This document shows, piece after piece, positions 16,112 through 24,191 of a stretch of 31,528 nucleotides of DNA (position 1 is its first letter; every line of letters starts with the position of its first letter). The position numbers and the translations under genes were made by a program. This stretch comes from JBBKWG01 sp037968835. Its GTDB lineage: Bacteria; Pseudomonadota; Alphaproteobacteria; Rhodobacterales; Rhodobacteraceae. The stretch covers positions 1 to 31,528 of the forward strand of contig JBBKWG010000046.1 in NCBI GenBank assembly GCA_037968835.1, given 5' to 3'. The notes under the pieces were generated by a model. That model was not told the origin of the DNA. It did not search any database and saw only the letters and a list, made by a program, of their open reading frames with translations.

Positions 16112-16278
16112 GCTCTCAATATGGGGCTCCGGAGCCGGTTCGGCAAATCAATCAAATTGTTTCCGGAATAGACGCAAATGACACGATTTATGCTCCATTT
16201 TTGACGGTTCCGCAAAATATGGAGAAAGATGGAACCTATTGCGCTAAAGCCGGGTTGGGCGGTCGAGGAGCTTGGCCA

Positions 16279-16446
16279 ATGTACTATCGAAAAGAACAGC
16301 ATGCCTGGCGAACGGACGAGCAATTGATTGACGAGATGCTCTGTCGCGCCTTCCGGGAAACTCCGGCCGAGGACGACAGATTTACTTCGTTGCTCAAAAA
16401 AATTAGCGCTGCATCCGGGCGACAGGACCAAAAGAGCATTCAGTAA
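16279..16446 (+). CDS. 55-aa hypothetical small protein
   Basis: Starts at an ATG with an excellent ribosome site (GAGGAG, eight bases upstream) and encodes 55 residues: an aromatic/basic start (MYYRKEQHAWRTDEQLIDEM), an amphipathic helix-turn-helix-like core (CRAFRETPAEDDRFTSLLKK) and a polar tail. The frame extends upstream to 16201, but the ribosome site supports the shorter form. It lies alone between the M48 gene, which starts divergently at 16111, and the convergent CoxE gene. No family is recognised. It could be a small regulator or adaptor, but nothing in the sequence decides this, and base composition is slightly more AT-rich than its neighbours. Confidence 0.5.
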   Translation: MYYRKEQHAWRTDEQLIDEMLCRAFRETPAEDDRFTSLLKKISAASGRQDQKSIQ

Positions 16447-16486
16447 CGCAGTCGGCGGTCTCTGACCGTCGAGGCGTTGCCGGTGC

Positions 16487-17671
16487 TTACCCCAAAACCC
16501 GCATCCCACGGATCAATCCCTCGAGCGTCAGCGGAACCATCCGCGCTTCACCGACGATGTCCCGGATCATGGCGGTGGACTGGCTGTAGCGCCAATGCGT
16601 TTGCTGCACGGGGTTTATCCAAAGAAAATCAGACCAGTGCGTCACGGCCCGTCGCAACCATATCTCACCGGATTCGGCGTTCCAGTGTTCATTCGCCCCA
16701 CCCGGATAGGCGACCTCGTAAGGCGACATCGCTGCATCGCCGACGAAAATGCATTTGTATCCCGGTCCAAACTTGTTCAGCACATCCCACGTCGGCGTCT
16801 GCGCATTCCAGCGCCGCGCATTGTCGCGCCAGACACCTTCGTAAAGGCAGTTGTGGAAGTAGAAATGTTCAAGGTGCTTGAATTCGGTGCGCGCTGCCGA
16901 GAACAATTCCTCGACGATGCGAACGTGGCTATCCATCGACCCGCCGACATCGAAAAACAACAGCACGCGGACCGCGTTGCGCCTCTCGGGCCGCGTCTTC
17001 ACGTCGAGGTAACCATGCTCCGCTGTCGCCCGGATCGTTCCGTCAAGGTCCAGTTCGTCGGCCGCGCCTTCACGGGCCCACTGGCGCAAACGCTTCAGCG
17101 CGACCTTGATTGTCCGCGTTCCGATTTCGACGTTGTCGTCAAGATCGCGAAAGGCGCGCTTGTCCCAGACCTTTACGGCGCGCTGGTGGCGTGAGCGGTC
17201 CTGACCGATCCGCACGCCTTCGGGGTTGTAGCCATAGGCCCCGAACGGCGACGTTCCCGCGGTGCCGATCCACTTCGAGCCACCCTGATGGCGAGCCTGC
17301 TGTTTCTTCAGGCGTTCGCGAAGCGTGTCCATCAACCTATCGAACCCGCCAAGCGCCTCGATTTCTGCCTTTTCCGCATCCGACAGATGTTTCTCGGCCA
17401 GCTTGCGCAGCCATTCCTCGGGCAGATCGAGCGCGTCGAGGACCGCTTCTGCCGGAATCGCCTCGATACCGCGAAACGCCTCGGCAAACGCACGGTCGAA
17501 CCGGTCGAGATGCGCCTCGTTCTTCACCATCGTTGTGCGGGCGAGATAGTAGAATTCATCCACGTCATAGGTCGCCATGCCGGCATCCAGCGCTTCCAGA
17601 AACGACAGGAATTCGCGCAGCGAGACAGGAATGCCCGCACCTCGCAACGTCTCGAAGAAGGGCAGGAACAT
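16487..17671 (-). CDS. CoxE-type VWA-domain protein
   Basis: Protein of 394 aa that works with MoxR-type AAA+ ATPases in metal insertion or complex assembly. The N-terminal helical part (about 1-150) has the CoxE pattern MFLPFFETLRGAGIPVSLRE, followed by the GTSPFGAYGYNPEGVRIG loop (about 140-157). The C-terminal half is a von Willebrand A fold: the metal-ion site reads FFDVGGSMDSH (Asp-x-Gly-Gly-Ser-Met instead of plain DxSxS) at about residues 239-249, and FVGDAAMSP near 314-322 supplies the later Asp. It starts 12 bases after the 55-aa membrane peptide stop, with a GAGG site overlapping that stop, and is the last gene of the MoxR operon (20506 to 16487). The client is unknown. Confidence 0.93.
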   Translation of the reverse strand: MFLPFFETLRGAGIPVSLREFLSFLEALDAGMATYDVDEFYYLARTTMVKNEAHLDRFDRAFAEAFRGIEAIPAEAVLDALDLPEEWLRKLAEKHLSDAEKAEIEALGGFDRLMDTLRERLKKQQARHQGGSKWIGTAGTSPFGAYGYNPEGVRIGQDRSRHQRAVKVWDKRAFRDLDDNVEIGTRTIKVALKRLRQWAREGAADELDLDGTIRATAEHGYLDVKTRPERRNAVRVLLFFDVGGSMDSHVRIVEELFSAARTEFKHLEHFYFHNCLYEGVWRDNARRWNAQTPTWDVLNKFGPGYKCIFVGDAAMSPYEVAYPGGANEHWNAESGEIWLRRAVTHWSDFLWINPVQQTHWRYSQSTAMIRDIVGEARMVPLTLEGLIRGMRVLG

Positions 17672-17683
17672 CAGACTCGTGCC

Positions 17684-17851
17684 TCAGATGACCATGCGTT
17701 CGACCAGCAACGTCACGAACAACCCGATAATCGCGAATGCGATGCCATAACCGGCGCCGTATTGCGCCATGTCGAGCCGGTTGCCATCTCGACGCTTTGC
17801 CGACAGCACGCCAAGAACGATGCCGATGATTGCGGCTGCGATGACGATCAT
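17684..17851 (-). CDS. 55-aa two-helix membrane peptide
   Basis: Begins at the ATG (17851) inside an ATGA overlap with the stop of the DUF2927 gene. It encodes an N-terminal helix (MIVIAAAIIGIVLGVLSA), a short polar loop with KRRDGNRLDMAQYG, and a second helix (AGYGIAFAIIGLFVTLLVERMVI). Both helices have Gly/Ala faces that suit tight packing. I recall homologues in Rhodobacteraceae carrying misleading names; the function is unknown. Because its translation is coupled to the DUF2927 lipoprotein and it lies before CoxE, it is likely a membrane partner of the MoxR/VWA system. Confidence 0.8.
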   Translation of the reverse strand: MIVIAAAIIGIVLGVLSAKRRDGNRLDMAQYGAGYGIAFAIIGLFVTLLVERMVI

Positions 17852-19209
17852 GCCGGTCCCCTTCGCGCGCGCGGGCTGATTGCAAGTATCTCGGCCGCCC
17901 GGTCGCGGACCTCGGATTCCGCACCAAAGCCGTAACGCGCCCACGCCAGCGCCTCGCGCTGCACCGCTGCGGCCTCGGAGGGTTCATTCAGAACCTCCAG
18001 CGCCTCGGCCTTCACCATCAGCAAAAGCGAAAGCAGCGCCGCGTGCTCGGATTGCGAAACCACCGGCAGGTTCTGATCGACAAGGTTGATCGCAACGCGC
18101 GGTCGTCCCGCCGACAATTGAAATGCGGCCAGTTGCATCGCGACATGGGCTTCCTGGACGGCGGTATCCGGGCGGCTCTGGTATATGCGGCCAGCCGCCA
18201 GAAACGCGCCAAGTGCCTTGTCGGGGTTCTCGGATAGCGAAAGCCGCCCAAGCACGTAATACGAAAATGCCAGACGGTTGTCGTTGAGACCCGCCGCGCC
18301 AGCCAGCGAAACGGCCCGCTCTGCCGCCGCACGGCGCTTCGTCCGCGACCCCCGCGGCGTCGTAGCAGTGTCGATAGCCTGCTTCCAGCCGTCAAGAGGG
18401 GACTCCTCACTGGCAATGCTGGCGCTGCGTCCGCTGGGATTGAGGCGATTGAGGATACCGGGAAGACGCACCGCCACTTCTGACTCCGACATGCCGGTTC
18501 GCAGCGTTCCTTCGTAATGCGCGCGCAGGATCAGCATGTCGTAACCGGTCAGAACCGTGTGGAAATTGTCGTCGTTGAAGATCGACTCGCTCAGCCGATA
18601 GAGATCGTTCACCGGCCCCAGCGCCTGCGCGATCTCTTCGTGAAGGCAATCGCGGATTTCCTGTGGGCTGACGTCGCTTGGAAGAAAGACTGCCATCTGA
18701 CGCCGCTCTGTCAGCCGGTTCCAGAACGTCACCGGATCATTCCGGCGTGCACGGTATTCTTCCCAGCTGCCAACGTTGGGGCGCACAAAACAGGCGGCCG
18801 ACGGGGCGACGCGCTGAATCTGCGCCCGTGTCACCGGCTGCACGGTGATCGACGCGGACTGGGTTGCCGGAACCCGTGTAATCGAGATCCCGGCCTCACG
18901 CCGTAGGCGAGTCAAAAGCCGGGTCAGATCAGGCGACAGGCTGGGCGGAGCGTTGCCAAGAACCCTGAGCGTGATCGGACCCTCAAAGCGCGAGAATACC
19001 GGCATCTTCGCGCCGTTTTCGAGTGTGAAGACCAGATCCAAGAAATCGCGCGCAAGAATCGCATTCGACAGGCGCGGTGTCATCGGCGTGACCTGCGCGA
19101 ACATCTTCATCGGCGGCAAAGCGGCCTGCGTGTCGGCGCGCCGTGATGTCTCGGGTGACGAGCAGGCCGCAAGCGCGACGATAAACGGTGCGATAATCCA
19201 GGTCCGCAT
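17848..19209 (-). CDS. DUF2927-family lipoprotein
   Basis: Exported 453-aa protein. The start is placed at 19209 (MRTWII), five bases after GAGG; the adjacent ATG at 19212 is possible too. The signal peptide ends in a lipobox, ALAAC with C16, so it is probably lipid-anchored on the periplasmic side. The DUF2927 domain follows: RDFLDLVFTLENGAKMPVFS and RFEGPITLRVLG (about 55-85), and then CLHEEIAQALGPVNDLYRLS with H190, E191 and Q195, plus SIFNDDNFHTVLTGYDMLIL. That block is reminiscent of zinc proteases but is not a HExxH motif. The C-terminal third is helical and repeat-like (about 300-440), as in TPR-type helical repeats. It overlaps the GNAT gene by one base and the 55-aa gene by four. Confidence 0.88.
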   Translation of the reverse strand: MRTWIIAPFIVALAACSSPETSRRADTQAALPPMKMFAQVTPMTPRLSNAILARDFLDLVFTLENGAKMPVFSRFEGPITLRVLGNAPPSLSPDLTRLLTRLRREAGISITRVPATQSASITVQPVTRAQIQRVAPSAACFVRPNVGSWEEYRARRNDPVTFWNRLTERRQMAVFLPSDVSPQEIRDCLHEEIAQALGPVNDLYRLSESIFNDDNFHTVLTGYDMLILRAHYEGTLRTGMSESEVAVRLPGILNRLNPSGRSASIASEESPLDGWKQAIDTATTPRGSRTKRRAAAERAVSLAGAAGLNDNRLAFSYYVLGRLSLSENPDKALGAFLAAGRIYQSRPDTAVQEAHVAMQLAAFQLSAGRPRVAINLVDQNLPVVSQSEHAALLSLLLMVKAEALEVLNEPSEAAAVQREALAWARYGFGAESEVRDRAAEILAISPRARRGPA

Positions 19210-19664
19210 CATTGCCTCGAATATTTGATGAAGGGAGTAAGCACGCCGATCCGGTCGTATAGTTTTCGCGCCTCCGCGTTGAAATCCTGCGTCAGCCAAT
19301 AAACGGACGGAGCGCCTTTGCTGTCGGCGGCGGCATAGACCGCCTCGATCAGCGCCCGCCCGACACCTTGCCCGCGAACGTCAGGATCGGCATAGAGATC
19401 CTGAAGGTAGCAGGTATTTTCGACTTTCCAGCCATGACGATGAAAAAGATAATGCACCAGTCCGACCGCGCGCCCATCAACTTCAGCAATCAAGCCATTG
19501 AAATCCTGACGATCATTTCCTAAAAGTCTCTCGAAATAGGCATCGTAGATTTCATCGGGAAGTTCTGTCTCGTAGAACGCGAGATAGGCCCGCCACATCC
19601 GTCGCCACTCCGGATCGTCATCGCGCCGCAGAGGGCGAATTGTGGTTTTGCCGCCGTCGCTCAT
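19209..19664 (-). CDS. GNAT-family N-acetyltransferase
   Basis: Cytosolic 151-aa acyl-CoA-dependent transferase. The GNAT core is clear: motif A as YADPDVRGQGVGRALIEAV (about 92-110), with the Q/RxxGxG/A acetyl-CoA loop RGQGVG, and before it the strand GLVHYLFHRHGW. The final part, SVYWLTQDFNAEARKLYDRI, is the usual motif B with a conserved Asn and Tyr. Its ATG (19664) lies within the stop of the MoxR gene (ATGA overlap), so it is translationally coupled. The substrate cannot be read from the sequence; small molecules and protein amines are both possible. Its place between a MoxR ATPase and a DUF2927 lipoprotein is unusual. Confidence 0.91.
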   Translation of the reverse strand: MSDGGKTTIRPLRRDDDPEWRRMWRAYLAFYETELPDEIYDAYFERLLGNDRQDFNGLIAEVDGRAVGLVHYLFHRHGWKVENTCYLQDLYADPDVRGQGVGRALIEAVYAAADSKGAPSVYWLTQDFNAEARKLYDRIGVLTPFIKYSRQ

Positions 19665-20506
19665 CGCTGGCTCCGCGCTATGAATGCCAACCGCTCGAAC
19701 AGTTGAACGTCCTGTTCGTTCTTCAACAGCGCCCCGTAAAGTTTTGGTAACGCATCGGTTCCTTTGCGCTGAAGATCTTCAGGCGCCAAGTCTTCAGAAA
19801 GGATCAGCTTGAGCCAGTCCAGCACTTCCGACGTGGACGGCCGCTTCTTCAATCCCAGAGTCTCGCGGATATCGAAAAACTGTGTGAGAGCAGTGGTTAA
19901 CAGGCGGTCCTTGATGTCTGGAAAATGAACTTCGACGATGGATTTTAGCACCTCCACGTCGGGAAACCGGATATAGTGGAAAAAGCACCGCCTGAGGAAC
20001 GCGTCCGGAAGCTCTTTTTCGTTGTTCGACGTGATGATCACGACTGGACGATGACGCGCACACACCGTTTCGCCGGTCTCGTAGACGTGAAATTCCATTC
20101 GATCCAATTCCTGCAAAAGATCGTTCGGGAACTCGATGTCGGCCTTGTCGATCTCGTCGATCAGAAGCACGACGCGTTCGGGGGCCGCGAAGGCGTCCCA
20201 CAGCTTTCCTCGCCGGATATATGCCCCGATATCGTTGACTTTTCCGTCGCCGAGTTGGCTGTCGCGCAGTCGGCTTACGGCGTCGTATTCGTAAAGACCC
20301 TGCTGGGCGCGTGTCGTCGATTTGACGTGCCATTCAATGATCGGCATCCCAAGCGCGCTGGCCACCTGCCGGGCAAGCTCGGTCTTTCCGGTGCCGGGCT
20401 CACCCTTCACCAGAAGCGGGCGCTCCAGCGTGATTGCTGCGTTCACGGCCACCGCCAGATCGTCCGAGGCGATATAAGCCTCGGTGCCTTGAAATTTGGT
20501 GGCCAC
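19661..20506 (-). CDS. MoxR-family AAA+ ATPase
   Basis: Cytosolic 281-aa chaperone-like ATPase, partner of the CoxE-type VWA protein at the other end of the operon. The start is GTG at 20506, chosen because AAGGA lies six bases upstream; the frame is open further but without a ribosome site. Walker A is GEPGTGKT (35-42), Walker B LLIDEID (D117, E118), sensor 1 IITSNNEKELP, and the arginine finger region is DAFLRRCFFHYIRF. MoxR proteins use ATP to help assemble metal centres or large complexes with a VWA co-factor. It is the first gene of a run with 1-4 base overlaps: GNAT, DUF2927 lipoprotein, 55-aa membrane peptide, then CoxE. It is divergent from dksA. Confidence 0.94.
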   Translation of the reverse strand: MATKFQGTEAYIASDDLAVAVNAAITLERPLLVKGEPGTGKTELARQVASALGMPIIEWHVKSTTRAQQGLYEYDAVSRLRDSQLGDGKVNDIGAYIRRGKLWDAFAAPERVVLLIDEIDKADIEFPNDLLQELDRMEFHVYETGETVCARHRPVVIITSNNEKELPDAFLRRCFFHYIRFPDVEVLKSIVEVHFPDIKDRLLTTALTQFFDIRETLGLKKRPSTSEVLDWLKLILSEDLAPEDLQRKGTDALPKLYGALLKNEQDVQLFERLAFIARSQR

Positions 20507-20698
20507 TGCTCGTCCTTTTCGCTTCTTTCGACGACAAAGCCTAGCCCGCAGCAATAGGGCCTTCAAGGGCAGCATTCGTGTAGTGACAAGGTCTTGCCGA
20601 TACGTTATCAGCCCGCCCATGAGGAGCCGGTTGGCACAGAGCGTAACAGTGAACCCACCGTTCGGGGTACTCAAAAAATGATAAAAAAGGGGAACGAC

Positions 20699-21121
20699 AT
20701 GAAAGCGGAAGTTTTTCTCCCGGATGATTATCGCCCTGCTGAGGACGAACCATTCATGAATGAGCGCCAACTTGAATATTTCCGGCGCAAACTATTGACT
20801 TGGAAAGCGGATTTGATGGACGAGAGCAAGCTCACCATCGAAGGTCTGCAGCACACGACCCGCAACATTCCCGATATCGCGGACCGTGCCAGCGAAGAGA
20901 CCGACCGGGCGCTGGAATTGCGCACCCGTGATCGCCAGCGCAAGCTGGTCTCCAAGATTGACTCTGCGCTGCGCCGCATCGAAGAGGGCGAGTATGGCTA
21001 TTGCGAAGAGACCGGCGATCCGATCTCGCTCAAGCGCCTAGACGCCCGTCCGATCGCGACGCTGAGCCTTGAAGCGCAGGAGCGCCATGAGCGGCGCGAA
21101 AAAGTGCATCGCGACGACTGA
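20699..21121 (+). CDS. dksA: RNA polymerase-binding transcription factor DksA
   Basis: 140-aa RNA-polymerase secondary-channel factor that, with ppGpp, adjusts rRNA, amino-acid and stress promoters. The start is at 20699 because AGGGGAA precedes it directly. The coiled-coil is plain (about 22-100), with its tip motif D59-x-x-D62-x-A64 intact. The zinc-finger region is reduced: GEYGYCEETGDPISLKRL has C102, and no other cysteine is present in the protein, against four in E. coli DksA. The C-terminal DARPIATLSLEAQERHE helix is well conserved. One-cysteine DksA is what I recall for alphaproteobacteria such as Rhodobacter, so function is likely retained without a zinc site. A terminator follows. 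Confidence 0.95.
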   Translation: MKAEVFLPDDYRPAEDEPFMNERQLEYFRRKLLTWKADLMDESKLTIEGLQHTTRNIPDIADRASEETDRALELRTRDRQRKLVSKIDSALRRIEEGEYGYCEETGDPISLKRLDARPIATLSLEAQERHERREKVHRDD

Positions 21122-21144
21122 AACGCGCCCGATGTCTGAAAATT

Positions 21145-21179
21145 ACGCCCGGATTGACGCCGTTCAGTTCGGGCGTTTT
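21145..21179 (+). terminator. Rho-independent terminator of dksA
   Basis: ACGCCCG (21145-21151) pairs with CGGGCGT (21170-21176) around an 18-base loop, followed by TTTT. It lies 23 bases after the dksA stop and ends only 11 bases before the next gene's start codon, so that gene must have weak or read-through expression, or its own promoter inside the hairpin region. Confidence 0.75.
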
Positions 21180-21190
21180 CGTGTCCGCCC

Positions 21191-22321
21191 GTGAGCGATC
21201 CCCTGAAGATTACTGTCGCCGGCGCTGGAATTGGCGGTCTCGCAGCAGGCGCAGCCCTTGCGCAGGCGGGGCACAAAGTTCGGATCGCCGAACGGGCATC
21301 CGAAATCGGGGAAGTCGGGGCAGGCATCCAGATCAGTCCCAACGGTATGGCCGTGCTCCGGTATTTCGGCCTTGGCGATGCCTTGAAAGCTGTGTCGACG
21401 CGCGCCATCGCCGTGCGTCTGATCGACGGTCTGACCGACCGACAGGTCCTGACGCTCGATCTTGCCCGACACGCGCCTGAACTTGATTGGCGCTTTGTCC
21501 ATCGCGCCCGACTGATCGAGGTGCTGAAAGGCGGGGCGCTGGCCGCAGGCGCTGTCATTGAAACCGGTCAGGCGATTGAACCACCTAGCACCGGGGGTGC
21601 GCTTTCCGGCGACGACCTGCTTGTTGGCGCCGACGGGCTGCAATCGAGAGTGCGGAGCATCGTTGCTGGCGACACAGCCGCCACTTTCACCGGCCAGGTC
21701 GCCTGGCGCGCGATTATCGGCGACAACGCACCACCCGTCGCCGAGGTTCACATGGGACCGGGGCGGCATTTGGTGACATATCCTCTGCCCGGCGGTCTCA
21801 GAAACATCGTTGCCGTCGAGGAACGCGCAGAATGGGCTGACGAGGGCTGGAACCACCGCGACGACCCCGAGGCATTGCGCGCCGCGTTCTCCGGGTTTTC
21901 GGGCCGGGTAAAGGAATGGCTCGCGCGGGTCGAGACCGTGCACCTCTGGGGCCTGTTCCGCCATCCCGTCGCGAAACACTGGCATAAAGGGCAGCAGGTG
22001 CTGCTCGGCGATGCCGCGCACCCGACTTTGCCGTTTCTGGCGCAAGGTGCGAACCTCGCGCTGGAAGACGCGGCAACACTTGCGCGCTGTCTTGCCGAAC
22101 AGCCGCTGGAACTCGCTCTGGTGCGCTATCAGGGCCTTCGCCGCCCGCGTGTTTCGCGCGTGATCGAAGCGGCCAACGCCAACGCCCGCAACTACCACCT
22201 GGGCGTGCCGCCGGTCCGCTTTGCCGCACACACACTGCTGCGAATTGGGGGTGTGCTGGCACCCTCTGCGGCGCTCCGACGCTTTGACTGGCTCTATCGC
22301 CATGACGCCACCAAAGACTGA
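21191..22321 (+). CDS. FAD-dependent aromatic monooxygenase (PHBH/salicylate hydroxylase type)
   Basis: Flavoprotein hydroxylase of 376 aa. The N-terminal Rossmann motif is TVAGAGIGGLAAGAAL (G11, G13, G16), followed by GEVGAGIQISPNG at about 41-53. The middle has LLVGADGLQSRVR (the DG motif), and the FAD ribityl-binding GDAAHPTLPFLAQGANLALE begins at G273/D274. These are class A flavin monooxygenase signatures, closest in style to salicylate 1-hydroxylase; the real substrate is unknown. The start is GTG at 21191; a stop lies 12 codons upstream, so no longer start is possible. There is no ribosome site and a terminator hairpin sits directly upstream. zapE follows after 48 bases. Confidence 0.9.
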   Translation: MSDPLKITVAGAGIGGLAAGAALAQAGHKVRIAERASEIGEVGAGIQISPNGMAVLRYFGLGDALKAVSTRAIAVRLIDGLTDRQVLTLDLARHAPELDWRFVHRARLIEVLKGGALAAGAVIETGQAIEPPSTGGALSGDDLLVGADGLQSRVRSIVAGDTAATFTGQVAWRAIIGDNAPPVAEVHMGPGRHLVTYPLPGGLRNIVAVEERAEWADEGWNHRDDPEALRAAFSGFSGRVKEWLARVETVHLWGLFRHPVAKHWHKGQQVLLGDAAHPTLPFLAQGANLALEDAATLARCLAEQPLELALVRYQGLRRPRVSRVIEAANANARNYHLGVPPVRFAAHTLLRIGGVLAPSAALRRFDWLYRHDATKD

Positions 22322-22369
22322 GCGCGCCGCACTCTTCCCTTTCTGCGGCCGCTGTGGTTTTCCCGCCGG

Positions 22370-23440
22370 ATGAGCCGCGTATCTTCAGAATTCCAACGCC
22401 AGGTTGATGCCGGGACCCTCAATCCCGACCCCGCCCAGCAGGGCGTCCTGTCCGAACTGGACCGCATCGCCGACGCGCTGGCCGAGCAACCGTTGCGCAA
22501 CGGTCTGGGCGGATTGTTTGCGAAGAAACCCGAACCGATTCGCGGCCTGTACCTTTGGGGGGGCGTCGGGCGTGGCAAATCCATGCTGATGGATCTCTTT
22601 CACGATGTCGCGGGCGATGCAAAAAGTCGTCGCATCCATTTCCATGCCTTCATGCAAGAGGTCCAGACTGCCCTCCACGCTGCGCGTCAAACCGGGGTGG
22701 ACGATGCGATCAAGCCAGTCGCAGAAGATCTGACCGATGGCCTGCGACTGCTTTGCCTTGACGAGATGCAGATCACCGACATTGCGGATGCGATGATCGT
22801 CGGGCGGCTGTTCGAACGGATGTTTGCCGCCGGTGTCACGATTGTCACGACATCGAACCGCGAACCCGACGCGCTTTACAAGGACGGGCTGAACCGCGCG
22901 CTGTTCGTGCCGTTCATCGAACTCATCAAATCGCGGATGGTGGTCCACGAACTTTCCTCGCCTCGCGACTATCGGCAGGACCAGTTGAAAGGCGAGCAGG
23001 TCTATTTCCATCCAGCCGACGCCACCGCCCGCGCCGCGATCGAAGCGATCTGGCAAAATCTGAGCGGCGGCAAATCCGAAGCACTGATTCTGCGGGTCAA
23101 GGGGCGCGATGTTCGGCTGCCGCATTTCGCGAATGGAGTTGCGCGGGCACGCTTCTATGATCTGTGCGGGCAGCCGCTGGGTCCGGCGGACTATCTGGCC
23201 GTGGCAGATGCCGTCCGGATCCTGATCCTTGAAGACATCCCGCGGCTTTCCAGCGAAAACTACAATCAGGCACGCCGTTTCGTGACCCTGATCGACGCGC
23301 TTTACGAAGCCCGCGTGCGCCTCATCGCTACCGCGGCCGACGTGCCCGAGCATCTTTATATCGAAGGCGAGGGGAGCTTTGAATTCGAGCGCACCGCCAG
23401 CCGCCTGCGCGAGATGCAGGCCGACGGCTGGGGCAAATAG
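22370..23440 (+). CDS. zapE: Cell division protein ZapE (AFG1-like ATPase)
   Basis: Cytosolic 356-aa P-loop ATPase of the AFG1/ZapE family, which binds FtsZ rings and supports division under stress in E. coli. Walker A is LWGGVGRGKS (about 62-71, ending at S71), Walker B LLCLDEMQI (D131, E132), followed by TDIADAMIVGRLFERMF and the sensor TTSNREPDAL. The C-terminal motifs RLPHFANGVARARFYDLCGQ and EDIPRLSSENYNQARRFV are also diagnostic. The ATG at 22370 has only a weak ribosome site. In many Rhodobacteraceae this gene precedes mdh, but here it is followed by the convergent tpiA six bases later. The call is secure. Confidence 0.94.
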   Translation: MSRVSSEFQRQVDAGTLNPDPAQQGVLSELDRIADALAEQPLRNGLGGLFAKKPEPIRGLYLWGGVGRGKSMLMDLFHDVAGDAKSRRIHFHAFMQEVQTALHAARQTGVDDAIKPVAEDLTDGLRLLCLDEMQITDIADAMIVGRLFERMFAAGVTIVTTSNREPDALYKDGLNRALFVPFIELIKSRMVVHELSSPRDYRQDQLKGEQVYFHPADATARAAIEAIWQNLSGGKSEALILRVKGRDVRLPHFANGVARARFYDLCGQPLGPADYLAVADAVRILILEDIPRLSSENYNQARRFVTLIDALYEARVRLIATAADVPEHLYIEGEGSFEFERTASRLREMQADGWGK

Positions 23441-23446
23441 GACGCG

Positions 23447-24190
23447 TCAGGCGGTTTCGAGTGCCGTGATGATACCGCCGAAATCGGTGGCCTTCAGCGA
23501 CGCACCACCGACCAAGGCACCGTCGACGTTTGATACCGCGAAAATCTCCGCCGCATTCGAGGGCTTTACCGAGCCACCGTAGAGAAGCCGGATGTCCTCG
23601 GCGTCCGAACCGAACCGGTCGACAAGCCGCGCTCGGATGTCGTCGTGGACCGCGCCGATTTCATCCAGCGTCGGCACTTTCCCGGTCCCGATCGCCCAGA
23701 CCGGCTCATAGGCAACGACCGTATTGTCGGCGCTGGCCCCGTCGGGAACCGACCCGGCTAGCTGGCCCGCGACCACGTCAATCGTGCGACCAGCCTCGCG
23801 TTCGTCCAGCGTTTCACCGACGCAGACAACGGCGATCAATCCCGCGTCCCATGCAGCGCGGGTCTTGGCACTGACAAACTCGTCGGTTTCGCCGTGATCG
23901 GCGCGACGTTCGGAATGGCCGAGAATGACATAAGCACCGCCGGCATCTGCGATCATGGCTGCCGAAATGTCGCCGGTATGCGCGCCCGAGGCGGAAGTAT
24001 GGCAATCCTGCCCACCGGTAGCGATTCCCGCCTCGCGCGTTCGCCAGCTCATCTGCGCCAGAAGCGTGGCGGGAGGGCAGATCAGGATATCGCATACCGG
24101 AGCGGGAAAGGCGGCGGCGAGTGCGTCGATTTCGGTCAGGCTTTCGCCGGTTCCGTTCATCTTCCAGTTTCCGGCAGCAAGTTTACGCAT
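23447..24190 (-). CDS. tpiA: Triosephosphate isomerase
   Basis: Interconverts dihydroxyacetone phosphate and glyceraldehyde 3-phosphate; cytosolic TIM barrel of 247 aa, the normal size. Catalytic residues: K10 in GNWKMN, H92 in ILGHSERR, and E162 in VAYEPVWAIGTGK, with the mobile loop 6 that follows. The GGSVKPSNAAEI phosphate-binding segment is near the C-terminus. GGAGG lies just before the ATG at 24190. It starts one base after the stop of the TfoX-domain gene, so it is third in a run with an Fe-S assembly gene; that context is not explained by metabolism. It receives the triose phosphate that edd-eda at 10.8-13.3 kb would feed. Confidence 0.97.
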   Translation of the reverse strand: MRKLAAGNWKMNGTGESLTEIDALAAAFPAPVCDILICPPATLLAQMSWRTREAGIATGGQDCHTSASGAHTGDISAAMIADAGGAYVILGHSERRADHGETDEFVSAKTRAAWDAGLIAVVCVGETLDEREAGRTIDVVAGQLAGSVPDGASADNTVVAYEPVWAIGTGKVPTLDEIGAVHDDIRARLVDRFGSDAEDIRLLYGGSVKPSNAAEIFAVSNVDGALVGGASLKATDFGGIITALETA

Positions 24191-24191
24191 T

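Noticed and set aside
16279..16446. NepR-like anti-sigma factor
   Set aside because: The RAFRETPAEDDRFTSLLKK stretch recalls the NepR helix, but the spacing is two residues short, the conserved proline pattern is missing, and no phyR or ecfG gene is near.
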